64,000 nt of DNA from Mycolicibacterium insubricum (GTDB taxonomy: Bacteria > Actinomycetota > Actinomycetes > Mycobacteriales > Mycobacteriaceae), in assembly GCF_010731615.1 (NCBI RefSeq), contig NZ_AP022618.1, forward strand, positions 1,612,001 to 1,676,000, in the 5' to 3' direction. Under the pieces are notes generated by a model that was not told the origin of the DNA, did no database searches, and saw nothing but the letters and a program-made list of their open reading frames with translations. This document shows positions 30,004-40,932 of the stretch, piece after piece. The translations under genes and the position numbers were made by a program. Position 1 is the first letter of the stretch, and each line of letters begins with the position of its first letter.

Positions 30004-31392
30004 ATGTCCCGTTCCGCTGCGGCGGTCAACAGTGTCATCAAGGCCTACGACGTCCGCGGCGTCGTGGGCGAGCAGATCGACGAGGCATTCGTGGCCGAGG
30101 TCGGCGCGGCGTTCGCCCGGCTGGTGCGCCCGATCAGCACCCGTGTGGTGATCGGCCACGACATGCGGGCCAGCTCCCCGGACCTGGCCGAGGCTTTCGG
30201 CAACGGCGTGCGCGCCCAGGGACTCGACGTCGTGCGGATCGGCTTGGCTTCGACCGACCAGCTGTACTTCGCGTCCGGTCTGCTCGACTGCGCCGGCGCG
30301 ATGTTCACCGCCAGCCACAACCCGGCCGCCTATAACGGCATCAAACTGTGCCGGCCGGGCGCCAAGCCCGTCGGTCAGGACACCGGGCTGGCGACCATCC
30401 GCGAGGAGATCATCGCCGGTGTGCCGGCACATCACGGTCCGCCGGGAACCGTTACCGACCGTGACGTGCTCGCCGACTACGGCGCCCACCTGCGCGGCCT
30501 GGTCGACCTCACCGGCTGCCGTCCGCTGCGGGTGGCCGTCGACGCCGGCAACGGCATGGCCGGCCACACCGCGCCGGCCGTGTTCGGCCCGATCGACGCT
30601 CTGACCGTGCTGCCGCTGTACTTCGAGCTCGACGGCAGCTTCCCCAACCACGAGGCCAACCCGCTGGACCCGGCCAACCTGGTCGACCTGCAGCGTTTCG
30701 TCGTCGACAGCGGCGCCGACATCGGGCTGGCCTTCGATGGCGACGCCGACCGCTGCTTCGTCGTCGACGAGCGCGGCCAGGCCGTGTCGCCGTCGGCGGT
30801 GACCGCGCTGGTGGCCACCCGGGAGCTGGCGCGCGAGCCCGGCGCGACGATCATCCACAATCTGATCACCTCCCGCGCCGTGCCGGAGATGGTCACCGAA
30901 GGCGGCGGCAAGCCGGTGCGCTCGCGGGTCGGGCACTCCTACATCAAGGCGCTGATGGCCGACTCCGGCGCGATCTTCGGCGGTGAGCATTCCGCGCACT
31001 ACTACTTCCGCGACTTCTGGGGTGCCGACTCGGGCATGCTGGCCGCGCTGCACGTGCTGGCCGCCCTGGGCGGGCAGGACCGGGCGCTCTCCGAGCTCGC
31101 CGCCGGCTACGAGCGCTACGCGGCGTCCGGCGAGATCAACTTCACCGTCGCCGACGCCCCGGCGGCCGTCGCCGCGGTGCTGGCCGCTTTCGCACCGGAC
31201 ATCGTGAGCACCGACGAACTCGATGGGGTGACCGTCGACCTCGGCGCGGGCCGCTGGTTCAACCTGCGCAGCTCCAACACCGAACCTCTGCTGCGGCTCA
31301 ACGCCGAGGCGCCCGACGCCGACGCCGTCGCCGCGATCGTCGAACGAGTGTCCTCGGTGATCGCCGGGCTCCGGGAGACCGCAGCGCCATGA
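30004..31392 (+). CDS. manB: Phosphomannomutase
   Basis: ManB (Rv3257c type) interconverts mannose-6-phosphate and mannose-1-phosphate, feeding GDP-mannose for envelope mannolipids. The 462-aa alpha-D-phosphohexomutase has the catalytic serine S104 in TASHNPAAYNG, the magnesium loop D245-G-D247-A-D249-R, GGEHSAHYYFRD for sugar specificity and RSSNTEPLLRLN for phosphate. Its stop overlaps the next gene as ATGA, giving a manB–SIS-like–manA unit that supplies ManC upstream. Confidence 0.95.
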   Translation: MSRSAAAVNSVIKAYDVRGVVGEQIDEAFVAEVGAAFARLVRPISTRVVIGHDMRASSPDLAEAFGNGVRAQGLDVVRIGLASTDQLYFASGLLDCAGAMFTASHNPAAYNGIKLCRPGAKPVGQDTGLATIREEIIAGVPAHHGPPGTVTDRDVLADYGAHLRGLVDLTGCRPLRVAVDAGNGMAGHTAPAVFGPIDALTVLPLYFELDGSFPNHEANPLDPANLVDLQRFVVDSGADIGLAFDGDADRCFVVDERGQAVSPSAVTALVATRELAREPGATIIHNLITSRAVPEMVTEGGGKPVRSRVGHSYIKALMADSGAIFGGEHSAHYYFRDFWGADSGMLAALHVLAALGGQDRALSELAAGYERYAASGEINFTVADAPAAVAAVLAAFAPDIVSTDELDGVTVDLGAGRWFNLRSSNTEPLLRLNAEAPDADAVAAIVERVSSVIAGLRETAAP

Positions 31393-32468
31393 ACCTGCAA
31401 GCGGGCATCGACGTCGACGACACCGAGGCGCTGATCGCCGCCGACCGCGACGGTCTGTTGCGCGGCGCGTCGATGTCCGGCGCCCAGGTGCGCGCGGTGG
31501 CCACCGCCGTCGCCGAGGGCGCGCTGGCGGGCCTGGGTGACGAACGCCCGCGGGCCGTCGTCTGGGTCACCGGCCGCGGACCCGCGTCTGCCGCCGGTGC
31601 GATCCTGGCCGCCACGCTGGCCCCGGTCACCTCGGTTCCGGTGCTGGTCGTCGGCGCGGTGCCGCCGTGGATCGGCGCGCTGGACCTGCTGATCGTCGCC
31701 GGTGACGACCCGGGCGACCCGGCGCTGGTCGGCGCCACCGCGACCGGCGTCTACCGGGGCGCACGGGTGGTGGTGGCCGCGCCGTTCGAGGGGCCGCTGC
31801 GCGACGCGGGTGCCGGCCGTGTCGCACTGCTCGATCCGCGGCTGTGGGTGCCCGACGGCTTCGGACTGAGCCACTACCTGGCGGCGGGACTGGCCGCGGT
31901 CGGTGCCGTCGACCCGGCGGCGAGCCTGGACCTGAACACCCTGGCCGACGACCTGGACGCCGAGACGCTGCGCAACAGTGCGGCCCGCGAAATGTTCACC
32001 AACGCGGCAAAGGTGCTGGCGCACCGCATTTCCACGCACCGGACAGTGCTCGCCGGGGACACCCCGGCGACGACGGCGCTGGCCCGGCACGGCGCCGAGA
32101 TCCTGCTGCGGGTCGGCCACGCGGTGGTCGGCGCCGCCGGGCTGACCGATGCGCTGGTCGCGCTGCGCACCGGGCTGGCGGCCGGTGACGACCACGACGG
32201 CGTGGACGCGCTGTTCCGCGACGACGAGATCGACGGCCCCGCACCGCTGCGGCCGCTGGTACTGGTCCCAGCGCTGGCCGACGAACGCGGCACGCTCGGC
32301 GCCCGCATCGCCGGTTACGACGACATCGAACCGATCGGGGTGACCGACATCCCGTCGTCGCCGGATCCCGCGCCGCAGCCGGGCCGGCCCGAACAGCAAC
32401 TCGCCGTGCTCGCGGTGCGCCTGGAGATGGCAGCGGTGTACCTGCGATTGGTCGCGGGCAGCCGATGA
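31389..32468 (+). CDS. SIS-like phosphosugar-binding protein (TobH family, Rv3256c-like)
   Basis: This 359-aa protein lies between phosphomannomutase and mannose-6-phosphate isomerase in all mycobacteria I recall. It resembles the bifunctional phosphoglucose/phosphomannose isomerase (TobH) fold with an N-terminal segment VVWVTGRGPASAAGAILAA and a central helix AREMFTNAAKVLAHRIS, but catalytic residues are not clear. It overlaps both neighbours by four bases. A regulatory or accessory role in mannose metabolism is inferred from context. Confidence 0.8.
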   Translation: MNLQAGIDVDDTEALIAADRDGLLRGASMSGAQVRAVATAVAEGALAGLGDERPRAVVWVTGRGPASAAGAILAATLAPVTSVPVLVVGAVPPWIGALDLLIVAGDDPGDPALVGATATGVYRGARVVVAAPFEGPLRDAGAGRVALLDPRLWVPDGFGLSHYLAAGLAAVGAVDPAASLDLNTLADDLDAETLRNSAAREMFTNAAKVLAHRISTHRTVLAGDTPATTALARHGAEILLRVGHAVVGAAGLTDALVALRTGLAAGDDHDGVDALFRDDEIDGPAPLRPLVLVPALADERGTLGARIAGYDDIEPIGVTDIPSSPDPAPQPGRPEQQLAVLAVRLEMAAVYLRLVAGSR

Positions 32469-33691
32469 ACCTGCTCACCGGCATCGTGCGGACCTACGCT
32501 TGGGGATCGCGCACCGCGATCGCCGACTTCACCGGGCGCCCGGTGCCCGCGGCGCACCCGGAGGCCGAACTGTGGCTGGGCGCGCACCCCGGCGACCCGG
32601 CCGTCGTCGACACCCCCGACGGGCCCCGGTCCCTGCTGGATCTGCTGCGCGCCGACCCGCAGGGCCAGCTCGGCCCCGCCGTACGGGACCGGTTCGGCGA
32701 CAGCCTGCCGTTCCTGGTCAAGGTGCTCGCCGCCGACGAACCGCTGTCCCTGCAGGCCCACCCGTCCAGCACGCAGGCCCGCGAGGGCTTCGAGCGGGAG
32801 AACCGGCTGGGCATCCCGCTGAACTCCCCGGAGCGCAACTACCGCGACTGCAGTCACAAACCGGAGATCCTGATCGCGCTCGGCCCGTTCGAGGCGCTGG
32901 CCGGGTTCCGGCCGGTGCCGCGCACCGTCGCACTGATGGAGGCGCTCGCCGTCGCCGACCTCGACCCCTATCTGGAACTGCTCATCGGCCAGCCCGAGGC
33001 CGGCGGCCTGCGGGCGCTGTTCACCACCTGGATCACCGCGCCGCAACCGGTGCTCGACGTGCTGGTGCCCGCCGTGCTCGATGGTGCCATCCAGTATGTC
33101 CGTTCTGGCGCAACCGAGTTCGTCGACGAGGCGCGGACCCTGCTGGAGCTTGGCGAACGCTATCCCGGCGACGCCGGCGTGCTGGCCGCGTTGCTGCTCA
33201 ACCGCGTGCACCTGGAGCCCGGCGAGACCATCGCGCTGCCGGCGGGCAACCTGCACAGCTATCTGTCCGGGGTGGGGCTGGAGGTGATGGCCAACTCCGA
33301 CAACGTGCTGCGCGGCGGCCTGACGCCCAAGCACGTCGACGTACCCGAGCTACTGCGGATCCTCGATTTCCATCCCGTCACCGCGGCCGAGTTGTCGCCG
33401 GAAACCATCCGCGAGGGCACCGAGCTGCGCTACGCCACCCCCGCGCCGGAGTTCGCCGTCTCGGTGTTCGATATCGACGGCGCGGCACTCGGCGGCGAGA
33501 TCGATGCGCCCTGCCGGCACGACGGCCCGCAGATCCTGGTGTGCACCGCGGGCGCGGTGACGGTGCGGTCGAGGACCCAGACGCTGGAGCTGGCCCGGGG
33601 CGCGGCGGCCTGGGTGCCGGCCGACGACGGGCCGCTGCGGCTGCGGGCCGACGAACCCGCCCAGTTGTTCCGGGCGACCGTCGGCATCTGA
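32465..33691 (+). CDS. manA: Mannose-6-phosphate isomerase class I
   Basis: ManA converts fructose-6-phosphate to mannose-6-phosphate, the entry to mannose metabolism. The 408-aa cupin protein has FLVKVLAADEPLSLQAHPS with zinc ligands Gln and His, KPEILIALGPFEALAGF with the zinc Glu, and NLHSYLSGVGLEVMANSDN with the zinc His and the family signature. The ATG overlaps the upstream stop as ATGA. With manB it completes the route to mannose-1-phosphate. Confidence 0.96.
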   Translation: MNLLTGIVRTYAWGSRTAIADFTGRPVPAAHPEAELWLGAHPGDPAVVDTPDGPRSLLDLLRADPQGQLGPAVRDRFGDSLPFLVKVLAADEPLSLQAHPSSTQAREGFERENRLGIPLNSPERNYRDCSHKPEILIALGPFEALAGFRPVPRTVALMEALAVADLDPYLELLIGQPEAGGLRALFTTWITAPQPVLDVLVPAVLDGAIQYVRSGATEFVDEARTLLELGERYPGDAGVLAALLLNRVHLEPGETIALPAGNLHSYLSGVGLEVMANSDNVLRGGLTPKHVDVPELLRILDFHPVTAAELSPETIREGTELRYATPAPEFAVSVFDIDGAALGGEIDAPCRHDGPQILVCTAGAVTVRSRTQTLELARGAAAWVPADDGPLRLRADEPAQLFRATVGI

Positions 33692-33741
33692 GGCGGCCGC
33701 GTTCGACTGGCGCGACCGCATCCAGCCGGTACATTTCCGGA

Positions 33742-35259
33742 ATGGCCGTGAACTGGCGCATCAAAACCGTCGAGCAGTCCATCGCCGAAACCGACGAGCC
33801 CGGCACCCGGCTGCGCAAGGACCTGACCTGGGTCGACCTGGCGGTCTTCGGCGTCTCGGTGGTGGTCGGTGCGGGTATTTTCACCGTGACCGCCTCCACC
33901 GCCGGCAACATCACCGGCCCGGCGATCATCGTTTCGTTCCTGATCGCCGCCGTCACCTGCGGGCTGGCCGCGCTGTGTTACGCCGAGTTCGCCTCCACGC
34001 TGCCGGTCGCCGGCAGCGCCTACACCTTCTCCTATGCGACCTTCGGTGAGTTCGTCGCGTGGATCATCGGCTGGGACCTGATCCTGGAGTTCGCGGTGGC
34101 CGCCGCGGTCGTCGCCGACGGCTGGTCGTCGTACCTGAACACCGTGCTCGGGCACCTGTGCCGGTGGGCCGAATGGCCGCCGATCGGATCGCTGACCAGC
34201 ACGTTCGGGCTGGTGCGGATCAACTGGAGCACCCTGGGCATCATCGCGGTGGTCTGCGTACTGCTCATCCTGGGCACCCGACTGTCGTCGATGGTGTCCG
34301 CGGTGATCACCGCGATCAAGGTCACCGTGGTGCTGATCGTCGTCATCGTCGGCGCCTTCTACATCACCCCGGACAACTACCGCCCGTTCATCCCGCCGTC
34401 GGAGACCGGTGAGGCGGCCGGCTCCGGGATGGACCAGTCGCTGTTTTCCATGCTGACCGGCGCGGCGGGCAGTCACTACGGCCTCTACGGCGTGCTGGCC
34501 GGCGCCTCGATCGTGTTCTTCGCCTTCATCGGCTTCGACGTCGTGGCCACCACCGCCGAGGAGACCAAGAACCCGCAGCGCGACGTGGCCAAGGGCATCC
34601 TGACGACGCTGGGCATCGTCACCGTGCTCTACATCGCGGTATCGGTGGTGCTGACCGGCATGGTGTCCTACACCGCGCTGCGTACCGGGCCCAACGGCGA
34701 GCGGGCCAACCTGGCGACCGCGTTCGGTTACCACGGCGTCAAGTGGGCGGAGGTGGTGATCTCCATCGGCGCACTGGCCGGCCTGACCACGGTGGTCATG
34801 GTGATGGTGCTCGGCCAGACCCGGGTGTTGTTCGCCATGGCGCGCGACGGACTGCTGCCCCGGTGGTTGGCGCGCACCGGCCGCCGCGGCACACCGGTGC
34901 GGATCACCGTGGTGATCGGTCTGCTGATCGGTGCGCTGATCATCGTGGCCGACAGCCTGCGCAAGATGGACCGCCTCGAGGAGATGGTCAACGTCGGCAC
35001 GCTGTTTGCCTTCGTGCTGGTCTCGGCCGGGGTGCTGGTGCTGCGCCGTACCCGTCCCGAACTGCCGCGGGGTTTCCGGGCGCCGTGGGTGCCCTGGCTG
35101 CCGATCACCTCGATCCTGGCCTGCGGCTGGCTGATGCTCAATCTGACCGGCTACACCTGGGAGCGCTTCGGCTACTGGATGGCGATCGGCCTGGTCATCT
35201 ACTTCTGCTACGGCCGCTGGAATTCCCGGCTGGCCACCGCCGAGCGCGCCGCTCTGTAG
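33742..35259 (+). CDS. APC-family amino-acid permease (Rv3253c-like)
   Basis: This 505-aa integral membrane protein has about 12 helices and belongs to the cationic amino acid transporter branch of the APC superfamily. The first helix carries GVSVVVGAGIF, the substrate-binding GAGIF motif, and helix 6 has FFAFIGFDVVATTAEE with the typical acidic end. The substrate cannot be read from sequence. It lies downstream of manA and 214 bp upstream of alkB on the same strand, as Rv3253c does in M. tuberculosis. Confidence 0.9.
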   Translation: MAVNWRIKTVEQSIAETDEPGTRLRKDLTWVDLAVFGVSVVVGAGIFTVTASTAGNITGPAIIVSFLIAAVTCGLAALCYAEFASTLPVAGSAYTFSYATFGEFVAWIIGWDLILEFAVAAAVVADGWSSYLNTVLGHLCRWAEWPPIGSLTSTFGLVRINWSTLGIIAVVCVLLILGTRLSSMVSAVITAIKVTVVLIVVIVGAFYITPDNYRPFIPPSETGEAAGSGMDQSLFSMLTGAAGSHYGLYGVLAGASIVFFAFIGFDVVATTAEETKNPQRDVAKGILTTLGIVTVLYIAVSVVLTGMVSYTALRTGPNGERANLATAFGYHGVKWAEVVISIGALAGLTTVVMVMVLGQTRVLFAMARDGLLPRWLARTGRRGTPVRITVVIGLLIGALIIVADSLRKMDRLEEMVNVGTLFAFVLVSAGVLVLRRTRPELPRGFRAPWVPWLPITSILACGWLMLNLTGYTWERFGYWMAIGLVIYFCYGRWNSRLATAERAAL

Positions 35260-35397
35260 CCGTCGCTCACCTCCGGCCGTCGCCGGGGTCTCTCTCGTCG
35301 ATCCAGAACTCACGCTGCCGACACGCCGACGGCGACCAACAACGATTCTGCCTCGACGTGGAGGGCCGACCGTCAAGGTTTACATCAGATATTGATT

Positions 35398-35430
35398 TGT
35401 CTAGACAGTCGACAATCGATGGTTTATAGT
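35398..35430 (+). promoter_or_regulatory. alkB promoter with overlapping palindromic operator
   Basis: A candidate sigma-A promoter has TAGACA (35402-35407) and TATAGT (35425-35430) with a 17-bp spacer. The perfect palindrome TGTCTAGACA (35398-35407) covers the -35 element, and two more palindromes, GTCGAC (35408-35413) and ATCGAT (35415-35420), fill the spacer. This is a plausible operator for the TetR regulator AlkX encoded two genes downstream. Binding is inferred. Confidence 0.6.
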
Positions 35431-35473
35431 CAAGTCATCAACGTGATGCCGTTCACATGGAGGAGGTAGACAG

Positions 35474-36907
35474 ATGACTTCGCTGGAAACCCAGGAACCG
35501 ACCACGCAGTGGCGGGACAAAAAGCGTCACCTATGGCTGATGGGCCTGATCCCGGCGGTGGCGCTGTTCGTCATGCTGCCGGTGATCTACGGGCTCAACC
35601 AGCTCGGCTGGCATGCCGCAGCCCAGGTGCCGTTCTGGATCGGGCCGATCCTGCTGTTTGTGCTGCTGCCGCTGCTGGACCTGCGTTTCGGTCCTGACGG
35701 CCAGAATCCGCCCGACGAGGTGATGGAGGCGCTGGAGGCCGACAAGCACTACCGCCGCTGCATCTATCTGTACCTGCCGTTCCAGTACGCCAGCGTCATC
35801 CTCGGCGCCTACCTGTTCACCGCATCTGACCTGAGCTGGCTCGGCTTCGACGGGGCTCTGGGCTGGCCGGCCAAGATCGGCCTGGCGTTCTCGGTGGGAA
35901 CCCTCGGTGGTGTCGCCATCAACACCGCTCACGAACTGGGCCACAAGAGGGAAGAGGTGGAGCGCTGGTTGTCCAAGATCGCACTCGCCCAGACCGGCTA
36001 CGGCCACTTCTACATCGAGCACAACCGCGGCCACCACGTTCGGGTGGCTACCCCGGAGGACCCCGCCTCGTCCCGGTTCGGCGAATCGTTTTGGACCTTC
36101 CTGCCGCGCAGCGTGTGGGGCGGGCTGAAGTCGGGCTGGGAACTGGAAGCCGGACGGCTGCGCCGGACCGGCAAGCCGGTGTGGCATCCGTCCAACGACG
36201 TGCTCAACGCCTGGGTGATGTCGCTGGTGCTGTGGGGCGCGCTGGTCGCGGTATTCGGCTGGCAGCTCTGGCCCTACCTGCTGATCTCCGCGGTGTTCGG
36301 GTTCTCCCTGCTGGAAGCGGTGAACTACCTGGAGCACTACGGACTGCTGCGCCAGAAGCTGCCCAGCGGCCGCTACGAACGCTGCACCCCGCAGCACAGC
36401 TGGAACTCCGACCACATCGTCACCAACCTGTTCCTCTACCACCTGCAGCGGCACAGCGATCACCACGCCAACCCGACCCGGCGCTACCAGACGCTGCGCA
36501 GCATGGACGGGTCGCCGAACCTGCCCACCGGCTACGCCAGCCTGATCGGGCTGACCTACTTCCCGCCGCTGTGGCGCCGCATGATGGACCACCGGGTGCT
36601 GGAGCACTACGACGGCGACATCACCCGGGTCAACATCCAGCCGAGCAAGCGCGCGAAGATCCTGGCCCGCTACGGCGCCGCCGACGCCGCGGTGGCGGTA
36701 CCGGACGGTCAGCCGGAGCCCGGACCGGTCGCCACGGTGGTGGCCACCCGGTACCGCTGCCCGAACTGCGAATACGTCTACGACGTCGCCGTCGGCGCGC
36801 CCCGGGAGGGCTTCCCGGCCGGCACCGCATGGGCCGACGTTCCCGACGCCTGGTGCTGCCCCGACTGCGGGGTCCGGGACAAGGTCGACTTCACCCCCAT
36901 CGCCTAG
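35474..36907 (+). CDS. alkB: Alkane 1-monooxygenase AlkB fused to rubredoxin
   Basis: AlkB is a membrane di-iron hydroxylase that oxidises n-alkanes to 1-alkanols with electrons from rubredoxin. The first 410 residues hold membrane segments and the histidine boxes HELGH (153-157), EHNRGHH (182-188) and HLQRHSDHH (323-331). A linker rich in Ala, Pro and Glu (about 395-425) leads to a complete rubredoxin domain with C429, C432, C462 and C465. M. tuberculosis encodes AlkB and RubA as separate genes; here the first rubredoxin is part of the hydroxylase. AGGAGG precedes the ATG. The frame through the junction is unbroken. Confidence 0.96.
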   Translation: MTSLETQEPTTQWRDKKRHLWLMGLIPAVALFVMLPVIYGLNQLGWHAAAQVPFWIGPILLFVLLPLLDLRFGPDGQNPPDEVMEALEADKHYRRCIYLYLPFQYASVILGAYLFTASDLSWLGFDGALGWPAKIGLAFSVGTLGGVAINTAHELGHKREEVERWLSKIALAQTGYGHFYIEHNRGHHVRVATPEDPASSRFGESFWTFLPRSVWGGLKSGWELEAGRLRRTGKPVWHPSNDVLNAWVMSLVLWGALVAVFGWQLWPYLLISAVFGFSLLEAVNYLEHYGLLRQKLPSGRYERCTPQHSWNSDHIVTNLFLYHLQRHSDHHANPTRRYQTLRSMDGSPNLPTGYASLIGLTYFPPLWRRMMDHRVLEHYDGDITRVNIQPSKRAKILARYGAADAAVAVPDGQPEPGPVATVVATRYRCPNCEYVYDVAVGAPREGFPAGTAWADVPDAWCCPDCGVRDKVDFTPIA

Positions 36908-36935
36908 AACCGTCGCGAACCCGAGAGGAAAAGCC

Positions 36936-37124
36936 ATGAGCACCGAGCCCTACAAGCTGTACCGCTGCTTCCAGTGCGGATTCGAATACGACGAGGCGAA
37001 GGGCTGGCCGGAGGACGGACTGGCCCCGGGCACCCGGTGGGAGGACATCCCCGAGGACTGGAGTTGCCCGGACTGCGGCGCGGCCAAGGCGGACTTCGAG
37101 ATGATCGAGGTGGCCCGGTCGTGA
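36936..37124 (+). CDS. rubB: Rubredoxin RubB
   Basis: This 62-aa rubredoxin carries electrons to AlkB through one Fe(Cys)4 site: C11xxC14 in [11 protein letters not shown] and C44xxC47 in [10 protein letters not shown]. The middle [11 protein letters not shown] is the classic rubredoxin stretch. It is 28 bp downstream of the alkB–rubredoxin fusion, with GAGAGGA before the ATG, and its stop overlaps the TetR gene as GTGA. Its persistence beside the fused domain suggests a different role, for example exchange with the rubredoxin reductase. Confidence 0.95.
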   Translation: MSTEPYKLYRCFQCGFEYDEAKGWPEDGLAPGTRWEDIPEDWSCPDCGAAKADFEMIEVARS

Positions 37125-37789
37125 CGGCTACGCTGTCGGCCATGACCCCGACGAGTCCTGCCCCGCGCCGCCGGGGCAGGACTTCCGGCGTCGGCTACGC
37201 CGAGGCCTCCCGCAGCCTGCTGCGCGAGATGGTGCTCGACGCCATGCACGACCTACTGCTGACCAAGGACTGGTCGGCGGTCACCCTGTCCGATGTCGCC
37301 GGCGCCGCCGGGGTGAGCCGGCAGAGCATCTACAACGAGTTCGGTTCCCGCCAGGGCCTGGCTCAGGGCTATGCCTTGCGGTTGGGCGACCGGTTGGTCG
37401 ACGCGATCACGGCGGCCATCGAAGTCAACGCTGGCCACGCCGAGCAGGCGTTCCTGGACGGGTTTCGCTCCTTTTTCCTCGCGTCGGCCGCCGATCCGCT
37501 GGTTGTCTCGCTGCAGACCGGGGTGGCCAAGCCGGACCTGCTGCAGATCATCACCACCGACAGCGCGCCGATCATCACCCGTTGCTCGGCCCGGCTCATC
37601 GACGCCTTGGTCAACAGTTGGATCCCCATCGGGGTCAACGACGCCGGGGTGCTGGCGCGGGCGGTGGTGCGACTGGCGATGAGTTACGTCTCGATGCCGC
37701 CGGAGGCCGACCACGACGTCGCCGACGACTTGGCCCGGCTGCTGGCCCCGTTCGTCATGAACCCGGCCGCGATTGGACCGGCGGATTGA
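37121..37789 (+). CDS. alkX: TetR-family regulator of the alkane operon
   Basis: The 222-aa protein is a TetR repressor corresponding to Rv3249c (AlkX). The N-terminal helix-turn-helix is [27 protein letters not shown] (about 46-72), followed by a C-terminal ligand-binding domain that may sense fatty acids or alkanols. GTG at 37121 overlaps the rubB stop; ATG at 37142 is possible and would give 215 aa. As last gene of alkB–rubB–alkX it probably represses its own operon at the palindromes near 35400. Confidence 0.9.
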   Translation: MTATLSAMTPTSPAPRRRGRTSGVGYAEASRSLLREMVLDAMHDLLLTKDWSAVTLSDVAGAAGVSRQSIYNEFGSRQGLAQGYALRLGDRLVDAITAAIEVNAGHAEQAFLDGFRSFFLASAADPLVVSLQTGVAKPDLLQIITTDSAPIITRCSARLIDALVNSWIPIGVNDAGVLARAVVRLAMSYVSMPPEADHDVADDLARLLAPFVMNPAAIGPAD

Positions 37790-37894
37790 CGTAGCGCCCG
37801 GCGGTCGGTCGATGTCGCGCCACCGGTGCTCAGGGCGTCGGTCTACTGTGTACCCGAGCTAAGTTAACCGCCGCACCCGAGAAAGTGGGCCTGC

Positions 37895-39364
<1,470 letters not shown>

Positions 39365-39376
39365 ACGTGTACGGTC

Positions 39377-39403
39377 AGGGGCCCGGAAAATTTCCGGGCC
39401 CCT
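39377..39403 (+). terminator. Terminator-like hairpin after sahH
   Basis: Two perfect 13-bp arms (AGGGGCCCGGAAA at 39377-39389 and its complement at 39391-39403) lie 12 bp after the sahH stop. In RNA the A/T centre would open as a small loop above a ten-pair GC stem. No uridine run follows, which is common for mycobacterial intrinsic terminators. It separates sahH from the lipase genes. Confidence 0.75.
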
Positions 39404-39413
39404 CGTCGTACCC

Positions 39414-39467
39414 GAGACTTCGGGAGATTTCATCCGGAGACCAAATCGTTATGTGATGGTTACACGC
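39414..39467 (+). repeat. Upstream element of lipase copy 1, duplicated before copy 2
   Basis: The 54 bp before the first lipase ATG match the 54 bp before the second (40879-40932). Blocks shared in both are ATTTCATCC, CAAATCGTTATG and GGTTAC. The duplication therefore included the promoter and leader, and both lipases probably start transcription from equivalent sites. Confidence 0.75.
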
Positions 39468-40829
39468 ATGTTGACGATGAGGTCAGTGGTGAGTTCTGTG
39501 GCTGTTGCGGCGACCGTCTTCACCGGGGCGATTCAGTTGGCGGCGGCGAACGCCGACCCGGTCACCGGTAACTGCGGGTTCCCGCCCGGGGACATCTATG
39601 CGCATGAATTCCAGTGCAACCGATACGGGGAGTTCTACACCCCGCCGGACCCCCTGCCGGCCGGCAAACCGGGCGACCTGATCCGCCACGAGCCGCAGCC
39701 GCTCGTCTACGAGCCCTCCGGTGAACTCGGCAGCTGGGTGGCCACCGGAACCCGGATCATGTATCGGAGCACCGACGCGCGCGGCAATCCCAACGTCGTC
39801 ACCGGCACCTACTTCGAGCCGGACAACCCGTGGCCGGGAAACGGTCCGCGTCCGCTGCTGGCCGTCGGGCCGGGCACCCAGGGCCAGGGTGATCAGTGCG
39901 CGCCGTCGCGGGTGTTCTCCCAGAGCATCCACTTCTCCTCCGGCCTGGACATCACGCTGGGCTACGAGGAAATGTTCGTCGCCACCCTGGTGGCCCGCGG
40001 ATTCGCCGTGGTGGTGACCGACTACGACGGCCTGGGCACCCCGGGCATGCACACCTACGTCAACCGGCTGGCCGAGGGCCAGGCGTTGCTGGACGCCGCG
40101 CGGGCGGCCAAGAAGCTGCCCGGCACCTCGCTGACCCCCGACGGCCCGGTGGCGCTGTGGGGCTACTCGCAGGGCGGTGGCGCATCGGCGTCCGCCCTGG
40201 AGCTCGCCCCGTCCTATGCCCCGGAGCTTGACCTGGTCGGCGCCTACGTGGGGGCGCCCCCGGCCGACCTGACCACACTGCTGCCGTTCATCGACGGCTC
40301 GATCCTGACCGGGGTGATCGGCTATGTGCTCAACGGCATGATCCAGGCCTACCCCGAAGCCGAGCAGGCACTGCGAGCCAAGCTCACCCCCCAGGGTGAG
40401 GACCTGCTGGAGAAATCCAAGGAGCAGTGCATCGGCGAGACCATCATGACCTTCGGCCTGCATCACCTGCAGCCGTATTTCAACGTTCCGCTGGCGGAAC
40501 TGGTGCGCGATCCGCAGTTCCACGGACTGCTGGACCTGCAGCGCATCGGCCGGCTCAAGCCGAACGCCCCGGCGTTCATCGACAACAACCGGTTCGACCC
40601 GATCATCCCCTGGGTGCAGGCCCGTCAGCTCGCGGTGGACTGGTGCGCACTGGGCGCCGATGTCGAGTTCTGGACCAATCAGCAACCGCCGTTCCTCAAC
40701 AAGCTGGCCATCAACCACGCGCTGCCCATGTTCGTCGAGGGCGAGCGTGCCATCGCCTGGATCACCGACCGGTTCAACGGCGCCCCGACCACCCCGAACT
40801 GCGACTCGCTGCCTCCGCTGGAGCTCTGA
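39468..40829 (+). CDS. Secreted lipase/esterase of the LIP family, copy 1
   Basis: This 453-aa alpha/beta-hydrolase has a signal peptide (about 1-29, cut near ANA-DP) and belongs to the secretory LIP-type lipase family found in mycobacteria (for example Rv1592c). The nucleophile is Ser234 in WGYSQGG; an oxyanion segment is VGPGTQGQGDQC. Cys36, Cys50, Cys144 and later cysteines could form disulfides. The start MLTMRSV is fixed by alignment with copy 2; an ATG five codons upstream is less likely. The substrate is unknown; host or environmental acylglycerols are likely. Confidence 0.88.
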   Translation: MLTMRSVVSSVAVAATVFTGAIQLAAANADPVTGNCGFPPGDIYAHEFQCNRYGEFYTPPDPLPAGKPGDLIRHEPQPLVYEPSGELGSWVATGTRIMYRSTDARGNPNVVTGTYFEPDNPWPGNGPRPLLAVGPGTQGQGDQCAPSRVFSQSIHFSSGLDITLGYEEMFVATLVARGFAVVVTDYDGLGTPGMHTYVNRLAEGQALLDAARAAKKLPGTSLTPDGPVALWGYSQGGGASASALELAPSYAPELDLVGAYVGAPPADLTTLLPFIDGSILTGVIGYVLNGMIQAYPEAEQALRAKLTPQGEDLLEKSKEQCIGETIMTFGLHHLQPYFNVPLAELVRDPQFHGLLDLQRIGRLKPNAPAFIDNNRFDPIIPWVQARQLAVDWCALGADVEFWTNQQPPFLNKLAINHALPMFVEGERAIAWITDRFNGAPTTPNCDSLPPLEL

Positions 40830-40853
40830 CCGGTAGACCCAGATCCCTACCGG
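40830..40853 (+). terminator. Small hairpin after lipase copy 1
   Basis: CCGGTAG (40830-40836) and CTACCGG (40847-40853) form a perfect seven-base stem with a ten-base loop right after the first lipase stop. It could be a weak terminator separating the two copies. No uridine run follows, so the call is tentative. Confidence 0.4.
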
Positions 40854-40878
40854 GAGTCTCCACGAGCAACTCGTTGCT

Positions 40879-40932
40879 GAGAGTTCGGCAAATTTCATCC
40901 AGATATCAAATCGTTATGCAACGGTTACCAGC
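40879..40932 (+). repeat. Upstream element of lipase copy 2
   Basis: This is the second copy of the leader described at 39414-39467. Compared with copy 1 it keeps ATTTCATCC, CAAATCGTTATG and GGTTAC and differs mainly in a few bases between them. It ends directly at the ATG of the second lipase. Confidence 0.75.

Noticed and set aside
37790..37894. SAH riboswitch before sahH
   Set aside because: I could not find the conserved core or its pseudoknot in the 105-bp leader.
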